Positions 19,460 through 27,983 of a stretch of 52,367 nucleotides of DNA are shown one piece after another (the stretch's first letter is position 1; each line of letters begins with the position of its first letter). The notes under the pieces are model-generated. The model was not told where the DNA came from, did not search any database, and saw only the letters and a program-made list of their open reading frames with translations. Source of the DNA: Komagataeibacter diospyri (GTDB lineage Bacteria > Pseudomonadota > Alphaproteobacteria > Acetobacterales > Acetobacteraceae); contig NZ_BDLU01000049.1 of the NCBI RefSeq assembly GCF_006538165.1, positions 1 to 52,367 on the forward strand, written 5' to 3'. A program made the translations under genes and the position numbers.

Positions 19460-20428
19460 TCAGGAGGGGGATATGACCTCCTGCGGTAACAGCCCCCACA
19501 TCGCGCTGCGTTCCAGCCATCCGCTGTACTGCTTGACCGATACCTTGCACCACGACGTGCCCGCCTGGCACTGCCGTAGCGTACCCACCACGCCGGGGCG
19601 CAGTACGGCCACGACGGGTGATGTCGTGCTGGCGTCCGAACGCAGCATGACAGCCCCCCTGATATCCGCTGCATCAGCCACATCCGCCACATGGCCGACA
19701 ATACGGGTATCCGCCCGGCCAATCACGTCAGTTTCCTTTGCGGTTGGCTGTCCCGCCTGCTGGGCATCACCCTGTGGCGGCAGTCCCGGAATGACAAACG
19801 TGCGGGTTCCCACCAGGGTTGCCTGATGGACCCAGCCCTTCTGGCCATCCGAATCTTCCACCAGACGCCAGACATCGAATTCGCGCTCGATCTTAACCGG
19901 CAGGCCGCGGCGATGGTACACCCAGTCGATGGGATAGCGCTGCCCCGGCCCGGTACGCAGATTGACTTCATCCGCGCGGAAGGCCGCAAAACGTGGCAGC
20001 GGCAGGCCGGTCACACTGCCCTTCGTATTGTCCACCGGGGCCAGCGCGGCAGGCGCATCCGGCACCGGGGCCGCCGCATGCGCGGCGGGCGGCGGGGCGC
20101 TACCGGCAACGGCGGCAGCCCCCACGGCCCCGGTCGTCACGGCGGCACCGGCAGCCGCTGCGGCATGGTGGTGATGATGCGTCCCTGCCGCGTGGGCTTT
20201 CTTTTCCTTGCCCGCATGGGCGGATTTGGCCTGGACCGCCGCACCTGCCGCCGCCTTGGCATGATGGGCGTGATGATGCGCCGTAGCCTGTGCGGCGGCA
20301 CCATCAATATGCCCCCCACCCATGAACAGCACTGCCGCACAGGCTGCCAGAGCCCCCCACCGCACTGGGGCACGGAACGGCACACGGGCCGGTCGCGCAA
20401 GGAATTCATGCCGCACGCACTGCGCCAT
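19460..20428 (-). CDS. Exported SH3-domain protein with histidine-rich linker
   Basis: The protein has 322 residues. An N-terminal hydrophobic segment (about 25-47) acts as signal or anchor. A low-complexity Ala/His region follows, with HHHAHHAK and THHHHHAAAA clusters, then Pro/Ala-rich sequence. From about residue 145 there are two bacterial SH3-like modules, the first with DEVNLRTGPGQRYPIDWVY and GQKGWVHQ, the second with AVMLRSDAS and SGWLERS. Such modules bind cell-wall or protein ligands outside the cytoplasm. The His clusters could bind metal, which is inference. It lies between the DsrE-like gene (14 bp) and pyk. Confidence 0.82.
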   Translation of the reverse strand: MAQCVRHEFLARPARVPFRAPVRWGALAACAAVLFMGGGHIDGAAAQATAHHHAHHAKAAAGAAVQAKSAHAGKEKKAHAAGTHHHHHAAAAAGAAVTTGAVGAAAVAGSAPPPAAHAAAPVPDAPAALAPVDNTKGSVTGLPLPRFAAFRADEVNLRTGPGQRYPIDWVYHRRGLPVKIEREFDVWRLVEDSDGQKGWVHQATLVGTRTFVIPGLPPQGDAQQAGQPTAKETDVIGRADTRIVGHVADVADAADIRGAVMLRSDASTTSPVVAVLRPGVVGTLRQCQAGTSWCKVSVKQYSGWLERSAMWGLLPQEVISPS

Positions 20429-20442
20429 CGTGTTCTCTGTCC

Positions 20443-20829
20443 TTACAGGGTTATGATCTGCCGCCCCCGGGCGGCTTCAAGAAAAGTGGGTACACCCGCC
20501 ACCTGTACGCCAGGCAGCAGACGGTCCACCGGAAGATCGCACAGTTTCAGCGCCGCTTCACAGGCCATAAGTTTCGCATCCAGTTCAACCGCCGCATCGC
20601 GCAACGTATCCATGCCCGCGACCCCTTTCGCACGCACCAATGCATCGTCACCCGCATCATGCAGCCCGTTCCAGTCACGCGCCAGCGCATGCACCCCACG
20701 TCCCGCCGCAAACATGATGACGGGACGGCCAATGGCCAGTGCGCCTGCCGCCAGCACGAAGGCATAATGCGCACGGGCATACGCGCCATCATATAACAGG
20801 ATGGCCAGCGCGCCGTCGTCCCCCATCAT
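20443..20829 (-). CDS. DsrE/DsrF-like small protein
   Basis: The 128-residue protein has the DsrE-type pattern: alternating hydrophobic strand ends such as LAILLYDGAYARAHYAFVLAA, then FAAGRGVHAL, DTLRDAAVELDAKLMACEAALKLC and a C-terminal AGVPTFLEAA. The cysteine in MACEAAL is the place where sulfur-relay members carry their reactive Cys. A sulfur-transfer role is family inference only. Its start overlaps the stop of the moeB-like gene, so the two are translationally coupled, which supports a joint role. Confidence 0.75.
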   Translation of the reverse strand: MMGDDGALAILLYDGAYARAHYAFVLAAGALAIGRPVIMFAAGRGVHALARDWNGLHDAGDDALVRAKGVAGMDTLRDAAVELDAKLMACEAALKLCDLPVDRLLPGVQVAGVPTFLEAARGRQIITL

Positions 20830-21650
20830 GATGCGACCCCTTCGGATACCCCGCAGGCCACGGGGGCCGCGTCCCGGTGCGCGGACAGGTCATGGATGGT
20901 GGGATGCGCGCCACATAGCGCGCAGTCGGGATCAGCGGGCAGGGTAATGGTATGGAAGCGCATGGCCAGCGCGTCCCATACCAGCAGCCGCCCGGCAAGG
21001 CTTTCGCCTATGCACAGGATTTCCTTCAGCGCCTCGGTCGCCTGCAAGGTGCCCATCACACCCGTCACCGCGCCGAACACGCCTGCTTCCGCGCAGGATG
21101 GCACCGTCCCCGCAGGCGGAGCTTCGGGATAGAGGCAGCGATAGCACGGGCCACCGGGGCGGAAGGTGGACAACTGCCCCTCGAATCGCAGCACGGCGGC
21201 GGAAATCAGGGTCCGTCCCTCCAGCGCACAGGCATCGGCCACCAGATAGCGGGTGGCGAAATTGTCGCAGCCATCACATACAAGATCATAGTCACGCACC
21301 AGGGCACGCGCGTTGTCGGCGGTCAGGCGGACGTTATGACAATCGACCCGTGTTCCCGGATTGATCGCATGCATGGCCCGTGCAGCCGACTCGACTTTCG
21401 GCTGACCGATCCGGTCGGTCACATGGGCGATCTGACGCTGCAGGTTGGACAGTTCGACCACATCATCATCAACCAGACCGATCCGTCCTACCCCCGCCGC
21501 AGCAAGGTAGAGGGCGACGGGCGAGCCCAGCCCGCCCGCGCCAATGATCAGGACGCTGGCCTTTTTCAAGGCGTCCTGTCCCGTTCCACCAACTTCGGGC
21601 AGCAGGATGTGGCGTGCATAGCGCCGGATCTCGTCCTCGGAAAAATTCAT
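20826..21650 (-). CDS. moeB: HesA/MoeB/ThiF-family E1-like adenylyltransferase
   Basis: The protein activates the C-terminus of a ubiquitin-like sulfur carrier (MoaD or ThiS type) by adenylation. In its 274 residues, the ATP motif GAGGLGSP and VDDDVVELSNLQRQ are clear, a CYRCLYP/CALCG pair makes a zinc site, and the Cys in TVPSCAEAGVFG fits the family's reactive position. GGAGG stands directly before the ATG at 21648-21650, which I chose over an upstream in-frame start. There is no rhodanese domain. No carrier gene is nearby, so MoeB versus ThiF cannot be decided. It is the first gene of the operon ending in pyk. Confidence 0.85.
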   Translation of the reverse strand: MNFSEDEIRRYARHILLPEVGGTGQDALKKASVLIIGAGGLGSPVALYLAAAGVGRIGLVDDDVVELSNLQRQIAHVTDRIGQPKVESAARAMHAINPGTRVDCHNVRLTADNARALVRDYDLVCDGCDNFATRYLVADACALEGRTLISAAVLRFEGQLSTFRPGGPCYRCLYPEAPPAGTVPSCAEAGVFGAVTGVMGTLQATEALKEILCIGESLAGRLLVWDALAMRFHTITLPADPDCALCGAHPTIHDLSAHRDAAPVACGVSEGVAS

Positions 21651-21847
21651 CCCTGCCTCCTGCCCCGACCTGTCACACATCCATGGCGGATACACCGCGC
21701 CTGTTGCGTGATGCAGCCGGAAGCGAAAGACACACGATCACGATTACGTGATAATTTCTTCAGCCAATCATGAAACCAATGCATGCCGGATATGTTTCCA
21801 GTATAGTCTAGAAGAGCCGTGAAACCATCTGGGGAGAGTATAAATCA

Positions 21848-22471
21848 ATGTCTTATCTTTCCCGCATGGAAATTCCCGGCAGCATGTCCAGCCTGCGCCG
21901 CCAGCAGGCGCGGTGGGTATGCGCGGGCACGCTGGCGGCCGCGACCTCGCTATACGCCGCATCCCCATTTTTCACACTGTGGTCCATTACCTCGGCCATC
22001 CGCACGCATGACATGGGCAGCCTGAACACCTGCATGAAATGGGAATCGGTGCGCGCCGGGCTGAAGACGCAGGCGGTCGATTCCCTGCTTGGTCCCCCGC
22101 ATGCGGATGACGAATTGCCGGAATTCGGCGCATCCTTCGCGTCCTCCGCCGTATCGAACGCCATTGATGAGGAAGTGCGCCCCGACAGGCTGGGCATGCT
22201 GGTGGACCACCTGATGCCACAGGAACAGCCCAATGCGCCGCAGACGCTGTTTGGTCTGATGCGGCATGTGCATATGCATTTCACCCATCCGGGCGTGTTC
22301 GAGGCAAGCGTCCTCATGCCCGGTCATGAAAATGAAACGCCACTGCGCCTGCAGATGCGCATTCATGCCTTCCAGTGGAAGATCCATCACATAGACCTGC
22401 CGGCACCCCGGCACGCGCCACTGGTCGAGGCCTCGGCCGGGCCGGTACCCCAGCCCGTCACCCAGCCCTGA
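21848..22471 (+). CDS. DUF2939-family exported protein
   Basis: The 207-residue protein has an N-terminal hydrophobic segment (about 23-40). The stretch SPFFTLWSITSAIRTHDMGSLNTCMKWESVRAGLK resembles DUF2939, whose members share the pattern SPYWTLYQLxxAIxxxDxxxL. Function is unknown. GGGGAGAG lies upstream of the ATG. It is convergent with the DUF3126 gene and they share a strong hairpin. Confidence 0.72.
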   Translation: MSYLSRMEIPGSMSSLRRQQARWVCAGTLAAATSLYAASPFFTLWSITSAIRTHDMGSLNTCMKWESVRAGLKTQAVDSLLGPPHADDELPEFGASFASSAVSNAIDEEVRPDRLGMLVDHLMPQEQPNAPQTLFGLMRHVHMHFTHPGVFEASVLMPGHENETPLRLQMRIHAFQWKIHHIDLPAPRHAPLVEASAGPVPQPVTQP

Positions 22472-22475
22472 CGCA

Positions 22476-22515
22476 CCCCCCACATGACGGGCGTTCCCGC
22501 CCGCCATGTGGGGGG
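22476..22515. terminator. Bidirectional hairpin between DUF2939 and DUF3126 genes
   Basis: The 11-bp stem CCCCCCACATG/CATGTGGGGGG continues, after one mismatch, into six more pairs (CGGGCG/CGCCCG) with a tight loop. No long T tract follows on either side, but the stem is very stable and lies between convergent stops. Confidence 0.6.
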
Positions 22516-22524
22516 CAAGGGGAA

Positions 22525-22752
22525 TTACTTCGGGGCGGGCAGGTCTTCTTCCAGCACGGTCATGTGGACGGCATAGGACACCTCGCCTTCGTCCTCGTCA
22601 CGGTGGACCGTACCCACCACTTCACCATTTACCGCCAGTTCAACAGACAGACCGGCACGCGGCGGTGCATTGACCGTCAGGCCCGGTGAACCCAGCAGAC
22701 GACGCAGGCAGACCTGAAGACGCGAAATTTCGGAAGAGGACATGGCAGCCAT
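22525..22752 (-). CDS. DUF3126-family small protein
   Basis: The protein has about 75 residues with the pattern ISRLQVCLRRLLGSPGLTV...VELAVNGEVVGTVHRDEDEGEVSYAVHMTVLEEDL. This matches alphaproteobacterial DUF3126, a short acidic-tailed family of unknown role. The start is not certain: ATG at 22750-22752 (GGAG 12 bases upstream) or 22741-22743. Confidence 0.75.
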   Translation of the reverse strand: MAAMSSSEISRLQVCLRRLLGSPGLTVNAPPRAGLSVELAVNGEVVGTVHRDEDEGEVSYAVHMTVLEEDLPAPK

Positions 22753-23017
22753 GAAACGTATGTTCTCCAAAATGGCAGGACCCGCCAGAAATAGGATCAG
22801 GACCGGTTATGGTCCGGTGGTCAACGCGCGTGGCAGGTCCGGTCAGGATCGCGCGGCTGCCCCGTAACATGTGCGGGCATCGCCGCAGGCTATAGGCACA
22901 TGTGTTCGCCCCTGCAACCGCATGCCCATGATTTTCCCCGTCATCGCCGCGTCACCGCCACGATTCCCCTGTTCCCTGACCATAGCGCAACACCAGTAAG
23001 AAGGGAGAACAAAGACC

Positions 23018-23578
23018 ATGTGCCTACGATCTTTTCCCCGGCTGATGCTGCTTGTGGCCCTGCTTGCTCCCCCCATCGGGCTGACAGCGCTTGCAGCCAG
23101 CCTGCCGCAGTCCGGCCCCGCCGCAACCGAGACCGGCATGGACCTGAACGCGCGCACCCTGTCACGCCAGATCCATGAAGATGGCGCGGAAGCCACGGTC
23201 AGGACACTGGACACGCACCGGGCATGGCCCCGCCTGCGCCGGGCCGTGGCGGCCGGATGGGATGGATGGATCGAACTGGTGCCCGACCTGATCGCCCATA
23301 CGGATGACGCGACGGCCCGTCAGCTGCGCACCGCCCTGCGGCAGGCGCTGCCACGTAATCCGCATGCCGTCCTGTCGGTGCTGGACCCCGGAAACGGGCC
23401 ACTGCTGGGGGCAGGAGCGCTGTGCACGTCCCATGGCATGCCCGCACGCTGGGCACATGACAGCATGCGCGCCATCAGCGCCGAACATGACATTCACCTC
23501 ACCCATCAGGTCAATGACTGCCTTGCGGCGCTATCAGCCAGTACGGCGGCTACTGGAAGGGCAAATAGCGGAACGTGA
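23018..23578 (+). CDS. Exported protein of unknown function
   Basis: The 186-residue protein has a signal peptide (hydrophobic 8-27, likely cleavage after ALA near residue 27). The mature part is helical with Trp, Arg and Leu-rich stretches: W-x-x-L-R-R-AVAAGWDGWIELVPDL and ALRQALPRNPHAVLSVLD. A pair of Cys (in ALCTSHG and VNDCLA) could form a disulfide in the periplasm. I do not recognise a named family. GGGAGAAC precedes the ATG. Its last 29 bp overlap the 3' end of the porin gene on the other strand. Confidence 0.7.
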   Translation: MCLRSFPRLMLLVALLAPPIGLTALAASLPQSGPAATETGMDLNARTLSRQIHEDGAEATVRTLDTHRAWPRLRRAVAAGWDGWIELVPDLIAHTDDATARQLRTALRQALPRNPHAVLSVLDPGNGPLLGAGALCTSHGMPARWAHDSMRAISAEHDIHLTHQVNDCLAALSASTAATGRANSGT

Positions 23579-25343
23579 CGTAAATGGTATTGCCCCCGGT
23601 GGTGGGCGAAGCCCCATCCCCACCCTTGTAGGCCAGCTTGCGCAGGTAGGTGTACTGCACGCCACTCATCACCGCGCCATAACCACCCTGCAGCACATGC
23701 CACCAGCCACCCACCGTCAGGTCGGCCAGGGTGTGGGTCTGCGCATCACAGCTGCCGCCACTGATCTGTTCCACATTGCAGCTGCTCAGCGCGAGGTCAT
23801 TTACCCCATAGCCATACTGGTAGCCATTCGCGGTATAGGTGCGCCGTCCGGCGCTTTCCACACCACCATACAGATAGACCAGCAGGTTGGGGGTCGGATG
23901 GCCGATCAGCCCCATGCTGCCGATGATTTCAGGAATTGGCGCGGGCGTGCCATTGGCCTTGAACGTGGCATCGGGCAGCATGCCGGGTCCATAGCGACCG
24001 ATCCCCTCACCCGCCAGCACGTTGCCTGTAAACTGCAGGTAACGAGGGATGACATGCACCGTCACATCGCCACCAACGCCACCGGCAAAGGACACCCGTT
24101 CGCGGATGGGACCATTAGGGGCCTGCGCCATGGCCTTGAACCACCGCGCAAGGCCGTAGATTTCGTAATGGGCGGGCTTGGTGTCCAGCGCACCTTTCAG
24201 AACGATGTCGGGGGCGACATCCATACTGTATTTGGCATTGGGGTTGAGCATGCCGGAGCCTGCGTTGCTGTACAGCAGGGTCGTGCCGGATGACGCGATC
24301 GTATCATCGCTTGACCCCGTCAGCATGGCGTGGCTGCCACCATTGGCGGCATAGGCCACCTGCGGCGCCTCCAGCGACAGCCCCAGCCACCATTTGCGCC
24401 CGAAATCCTTGATGAAGCGGATCTGCGGCACACGGGTGAATACGATACCCGGTATCTGGTTGTTATCGACCACCGGCGGCAGCTGTTCATGACGTGACAG
24501 CAGGCCCTGCGTATAGCCGGTCGTCAGGCTCCATGCCTGTCCCGCCAGCACATGGAAACCCCATTTCGTGTTGCTGTAGGTCATGTACGCCTGACGGATG
24601 CGTGGCGTGTAGCTGTTGGTCTGGTAGCTGTTGGCCGTGCCGGCGGCACCGCCGAAATCGGTTTCGATATAACCCGACAGGGTCTCGTCCTTGGTAGGGG
24701 AACCCTGCAGAAGCACGCTCAGGCGTGTCAGCTGCGCGGAGGGGCGGTATTCCCCCGTATGCGCATTGGGGCTGTTGGCGTAGGGAAAGCTGCCCCAGCT
24801 TGTGGCCGGACCGCTGGTCAGGTTCTTGCTGCGGTAAATGTTCGAAAAATCAATGAAACCACCCAGCCGCACCGACACCCCGCCAATGCGGAAGATGGGC
24901 GGCAGGCTGTCCACGCCCGTCTGGGTAATGGCCAGCGGGCTGGAAGAATCAAGATCAAGCCTGGGCTGCGTGGGGACGATGGATTCCGTCATGGTGTTTT
25001 CAGCCGCTGCCGCGGCCTGCGCGTCATCCGACAGGGTCGGACCACCAATGGTCAGGCGCGACAGGTCGGGCATGGCCGTAATCTGCCCCATCGTGCTGCT
25101 GCCGGACGTCCCTCCACCCGACGGACGGCCGCCCGAACGCAGCGTGCGCCCGGCCAGGACATGCGGACTGTCATGCGTCATGCCATGACGGGATTCCAGT
25201 TGTTCGACCTTGGCTTCCAGCCGCCGCATTTCGGCATGAAGGGCACGGATTTCCGCCATGTCATCCGCATGCGCGCTGCTGGATACGATCATGCCACCCA
25301 GCATGACCGCCAGCCCGCCCAGCAGCAGGCCCGGCCGCCGCAT
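23550..25343 (-). CDS. DcaP-like outer-membrane porin
   Basis: The protein has about 597 residues. The signal peptide MRRPGLLLGGLAVMLGGM ends near SSAHA/DD. A short coiled-coil follows (DDMAEIRALHAEMRRLEAKVEQLESRH), as in trimeric DcaP-type porins, then a Ser/Gly-rich linker and a beta-barrel rich in aromatic alternation, ending in FRYLPFQ. The last residue is Gln after Phe, a small deviation from the usual terminal Phe. Substrate unknown. The start is uncertain; ATG codons at 25391 and 25418 and a GTG at 25442 are in frame. The 3' end overlaps the convergent gene by 29 bp. Confidence 0.8.
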   Translation of the reverse strand: MRRPGLLLGGLAVMLGGMIVSSSAHADDMAEIRALHAEMRRLEAKVEQLESRHGMTHDSPHVLAGRTLRSGGRPSGGGTSGSSTMGQITAMPDLSRLTIGGPTLSDDAQAAAAAENTMTESIVPTQPRLDLDSSSPLAITQTGVDSLPPIFRIGGVSVRLGGFIDFSNIYRSKNLTSGPATSWGSFPYANSPNAHTGEYRPSAQLTRLSVLLQGSPTKDETLSGYIETDFGGAAGTANSYQTNSYTPRIRQAYMTYSNTKWGFHVLAGQAWSLTTGYTQGLLSRHEQLPPVVDNNQIPGIVFTRVPQIRFIKDFGRKWWLGLSLEAPQVAYAANGGSHAMLTGSSDDTIASSGTTLLYSNAGSGMLNPNAKYSMDVAPDIVLKGALDTKPAHYEIYGLARWFKAMAQAPNGPIRERVSFAGGVGGDVTVHVIPRYLQFTGNVLAGEGIGRYGPGMLPDATFKANGTPAPIPEIIGSMGLIGHPTPNLLVYLYGGVESAGRRTYTANGYQYGYGVNDLALSSCNVEQISGGSCDAQTHTLADLTVGGWWHVLQGGYGAVMSGVQYTYLRKLAYKGGDGASPTTGGNTIYVTFRYLPFQ

Positions 25344-25692
25344 TCCGTCAGGATGACAGGAAAAACGATCTACTTTCCAACAGTAATCCATCAGCCTGGC
25401 GCGTCTGCCCCTGAACATGCGGTTAATAAAAAACTCCTGCACGCACCCGCTGCATGTACTGATGATGAATACAGTAACAAACGGACACGACAGATAAAAA
25501 CCGATCCCTTCCTTATCCGCCGCCTGCCGGATGGAATAGAGAATGGATCGACACCCTATATAGAAAAAACGTTCAACTGCTATGCATTAACTATTCTCAT
25601 GCACGGCATATATTCGCATGATTTCGTTTATTTCACACCATTCCTTCCTTTAACTCAAGACCTCTACATGCCTGAATGAAGGAGTAATGGTC
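25344..25692. other. Region between the porin and the aquaporin-like gene
   Basis: Part of this may code for an N-terminal extension of the porin (alternative starts to 25442). From 25443 to 25680 the DNA is AT-richer than its surroundings and must hold the divergent promoters. No RNA gene or clear terminator is seen. Confidence 0.5.
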
Positions 25693-26577
25693 ATGACCGC
25701 CACCCGGCTGCCCGGTTCGCGCCCCATTGAGGACCGGCCACTCGCCGGGGCGCCGCACCCCGATCATCCCTTCCACTGGAAACTGTACGGTTGCGAACTG
25801 GTGGCGACAGTGGCGCTGATGATCTGCGGGATCGTATCCGTCACGGTCCTGACCACACCCTATACCGCCATTGGCCGGATGCTTGCCCCCCATCCAATCA
25901 TACAGACGGCGTTGTGTGGCCTGTTTTTCGGGTTGTCGGGCACGGTTGCGGCGTTCACCCCGTTCGGACGGGTCAGCGGGGCGCATGTCAGTCCCTCCGT
26001 TTCCCTGGCGTTCAGCCTTGCGGGACGATTGGGGATCGTGGACCTGTGCGGATATGTGGCAGCCCAGATGACGGGGGCGTGGATCGCGACCCTGCTCCTT
26101 GCCGCCCTTGGGCATGTGCTGCCCATATGGGGGCAGATGGTGCAGGCTTCCGCCTATGCCGCCACCATACCCTTTTCAGGCGTCGCCATCGTGTGGCCGC
26201 TGGTGACCGAAGTGATGCTGACGGCGCTGCTGGTGCTGATGCTGTGCTACCTTGCGGGTCATCCCGTCCTGAAATGGGTGACGCCATGGGCGGGTGGCCT
26301 GTTCTTCCTTGTCTGCAACCCGGTTTCCGCATGGCTGTCGGGCAACAGTTCCAACCTGGCCCGCAGCTTTGGCCCGGCCATGGTCGCCGGACAGTGGGAG
26401 TCGTTCTGGATCTATGCGCTGGGGCCGTTCATGGGGGCTGCGCTGGCGATATGGCTGATCCGCTCCCGCCTGCTGGGCCGGATCGAGGTGGATGAGGCAC
26501 GGCTGGTCAATTTCGGCCATCATGGCCGCATTCCCTCCCTGCTGCACCCGGGGCGCCATGCCGGGGAGAAGTCCTGA
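25693..26577 (+). CDS. Aquaporin/glycerol facilitator (MIP)-family protein with altered NPA motifs
   Basis: The protein has 294 residues and six membrane helices in two inverted halves. The first half-helix reads SGAHVSPSVSLAF where MIP channels have SGAHxNPAV; the second reads SSNLARSFGPA where they have NPARSxGPA. Thus NPA is replaced by SPS and NLA, but the conserved Arg and the flanking pattern remain. Substrate could be water, a small polyol or an acid; it cannot be read off. I chose the ATG at 25693 because GGAG lies 8 bases upstream; an ATG at 25687 is also in frame. It ends 112 bp before the FMN riboswitch. Confidence 0.8.
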   Translation: MTATRLPGSRPIEDRPLAGAPHPDHPFHWKLYGCELVATVALMICGIVSVTVLTTPYTAIGRMLAPHPIIQTALCGLFFGLSGTVAAFTPFGRVSGAHVSPSVSLAFSLAGRLGIVDLCGYVAAQMTGAWIATLLLAALGHVLPIWGQMVQASAYAATIPFSGVAIVWPLVTEVMLTALLVLMLCYLAGHPVLKWVTPWAGGLFFLVCNPVSAWLSGNSSNLARSFGPAMVAGQWESFWIYALGPFMGAALAIWLIRSRLLGRIEVDEARLVNFGHHGRIPSLLHPGRHAGEKS

Positions 26578-26658
26578 AATCACGGTAAATTATAGTGGTT
26601 ATACAACGTGGCACTTGCAATTCGTTAAAATCATTCCCAAGATCATTCCACTGAATGA

Positions 26659-26683
26659 CGAATCGGGCAGTCAGCCCGGTTCG
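26659..26683 (+). terminator. Hairpin between the aquaporin-like gene and the FMN riboswitch
   Basis: A 10-bp stem (CGAATCGGGC with GCCCGGTTCG, one G-T pair) closes a 5-base loop. There is no T tract. It may end the upstream transcript or shape the riboswitch leader. Confidence 0.4.
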
Positions 26684-26688
26684 CAGGC

Positions 26689-26843
26689 GTTCTCAGGGCG
26701 GGGCGAAATTCCCCACCGGCGGTGTTTGTTCCCTAAACGGGGGGCATAAGTCCGCGAGCGCCCGGCCGCAGGACATGCGGACGGGGTCAAGCAGATCCGG
26801 TGCAATTCCGGAACCGACGGTTACAGTCCGGATGAGAGAGAAC
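26689..26843 (+). ncRNA. FMN riboswitch (RFN element)
   Basis: The conserved blocks are all present in order: GTTCTCAGGGCGGGGCGAA, ATTCCCCACCGGCGGT, GTCCGCGAGCG, AGCAGATCCGGTGCAATTCC, GGAACCGACGGTTACAGTCC and GGATGAGAGAGAAC, with closing P1 arms GTTCTC/GAGAAC. It binds FMN and lowers expression of the riboflavin genes that follow. Confidence 0.97.
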
Positions 26844-26855
26844 GGAAACTATGGT

Positions 26856-26891
26856 CCTGCCTTCCATCCGTGAAGGCAGGCAGATGGTTTT
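26856..26891 (+). promoter_or_regulatory. Probable expression platform of the FMN riboswitch
   Basis: Thirteen bases after P1 comes a perfect 9-bp hairpin CCTGCCTTC/GAAGGCAGG with a 7-base loop, then a short TTTT at 26888-26891. This is the size and place of a riboswitch-controlled terminator. It also means that ATG codons at 26851 and 26884 are unlikely to be the ribD start. Confidence 0.55.
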
Positions 26892-26976
26892 ACGCGCCCT
26901 GGGTCCGTCCGGATGGATGGAGTACTGTGTTTTGGACGCGTTGCCACAGGGTTTCACACCCCACTCAGGCCCAGAC

Positions 26977-27981
26977 ATGCCAGCCGCCGTCGCGCATGCC
27001 TTCCGCGCAGCGGTAGATGAAGCCGCGCGTCACGTGGGTGCAACCGCCCCCAACCCGCCGGTGGGCTGCGCCCTGCTGGATGATGCGGGCACGATCCTTG
27101 CCGTTGGCGGCCACCACCGCGCCGGCACCCCCCATGCTGAAATACAGGCCATAAACCTGTGCCGCGAACGCGGGCTGCTGGATCGTACCCGTACGGCGGT
27201 CGTGACACTGGAACCATGCAACCATACCGGTCGCACCGGCCCGTGTTCACAGGCACTGCTGGCGACGCCGGTGCGTGATGTCTGGATCGGTGTGCGCGAC
27301 CCCAATCCCCATGTTGAAGGCGGTGGGGCGGACTACCTGCGCCAGCATGACCGCCAGGTGCATGTCCTCCGCTCCACCGGGCCACAGGCTGAAATACAGG
27401 CCATATGTCGCAGCCTTCTGGCCCCGTTCGCCCATTTCATGCGCACGGGCCAGCCGTGGATCACGGTCAAGCAGGCGCTGGACGCCACGGGGTCCATGCT
27501 GCCACCCGCAGGCCGCACCACCTTTACTTCCGCCGCGTCCCTTGACCTTGCGCACCGCCTGCGCCGCGCAACGGATGCGGTGATTACCACCGGGGGCACC
27601 ATCCGCGCCGACAACCCCGGCCTGAACGTACGCCGGGTGGCCGATCACCCCGACCGCGCACCGCGTGTCCTTGCCATCTGCACCCGGACGGGGGAAGTGG
27701 ACGAGGCTTACCTTCAGGCCGCGCGCGTACGTGGTTTTGCGGTGCAGGTGTGCACCGACATTGCCGCACTGCCCGACATGCTGGGCATGGCGGGCGTGAC
27801 ATGGGCGATGGTGGAAGCAGGCCCCCGGCTGCTGGCGGAAATCGAGGCCCGTGACCTGTGGCATGACTGGCTGGCCATTACCGCCTGCACCGATGGCACG
27901 GACCAATACAGCATACGCATACGGGAAGGCGACGTGACACCGCTGCGCCTGTTTCCCGAACTGGCCGCCGTGAAGGAGTAA
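26977..27981 (+). CDS. ribD: RibD, pyrimidine deaminase/reductase of riboflavin synthesis
   Basis: The bifunctional cytosolic enzyme catalyses the second and third steps from GTP to riboflavin. The N-terminal deaminase domain has the zinc motif HAE and PCNHTGRTGPC; the C-terminal reductase has KQALDATGSM, TGGTIRADNPGLNVR and VEAGPRLLAE. It has 334 residues with the start used here. The start is a choice: ATG 26977 places M the usual distance ahead of TAPNPPVGC, while an in-frame ATG at 26917 is possible. It is the first gene of the rib operon and is followed after 2 bp by ribE. Confidence 0.92.
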   Translation: MPAAVAHAFRAAVDEAARHVGATAPNPPVGCALLDDAGTILAVGGHHRAGTPHAEIQAINLCRERGLLDRTRTAVVTLEPCNHTGRTGPCSQALLATPVRDVWIGVRDPNPHVEGGGADYLRQHDRQVHVLRSTGPQAEIQAICRSLLAPFAHFMRTGQPWITVKQALDATGSMLPPAGRTTFTSAASLDLAHRLRRATDAVITTGGTIRADNPGLNVRRVADHPDRAPRVLAICTRTGEVDEAYLQAARVRGFAVQVCTDIAALPDMLGMAGVTWAMVEAGPRLLAEIEARDLWHDWLAITACTDGTDQYSIRIREGDVTPLRLFPELAAVKE

Positions 27982-27983
27982 GC

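Noticed and set aside
22843..23214. Minus-strand 123-codon frame near the exported unknown protein
   Set aside because: The plus-strand gene has a ribosome binding site and a signal peptide; the minus frame overlaps it and has neither.
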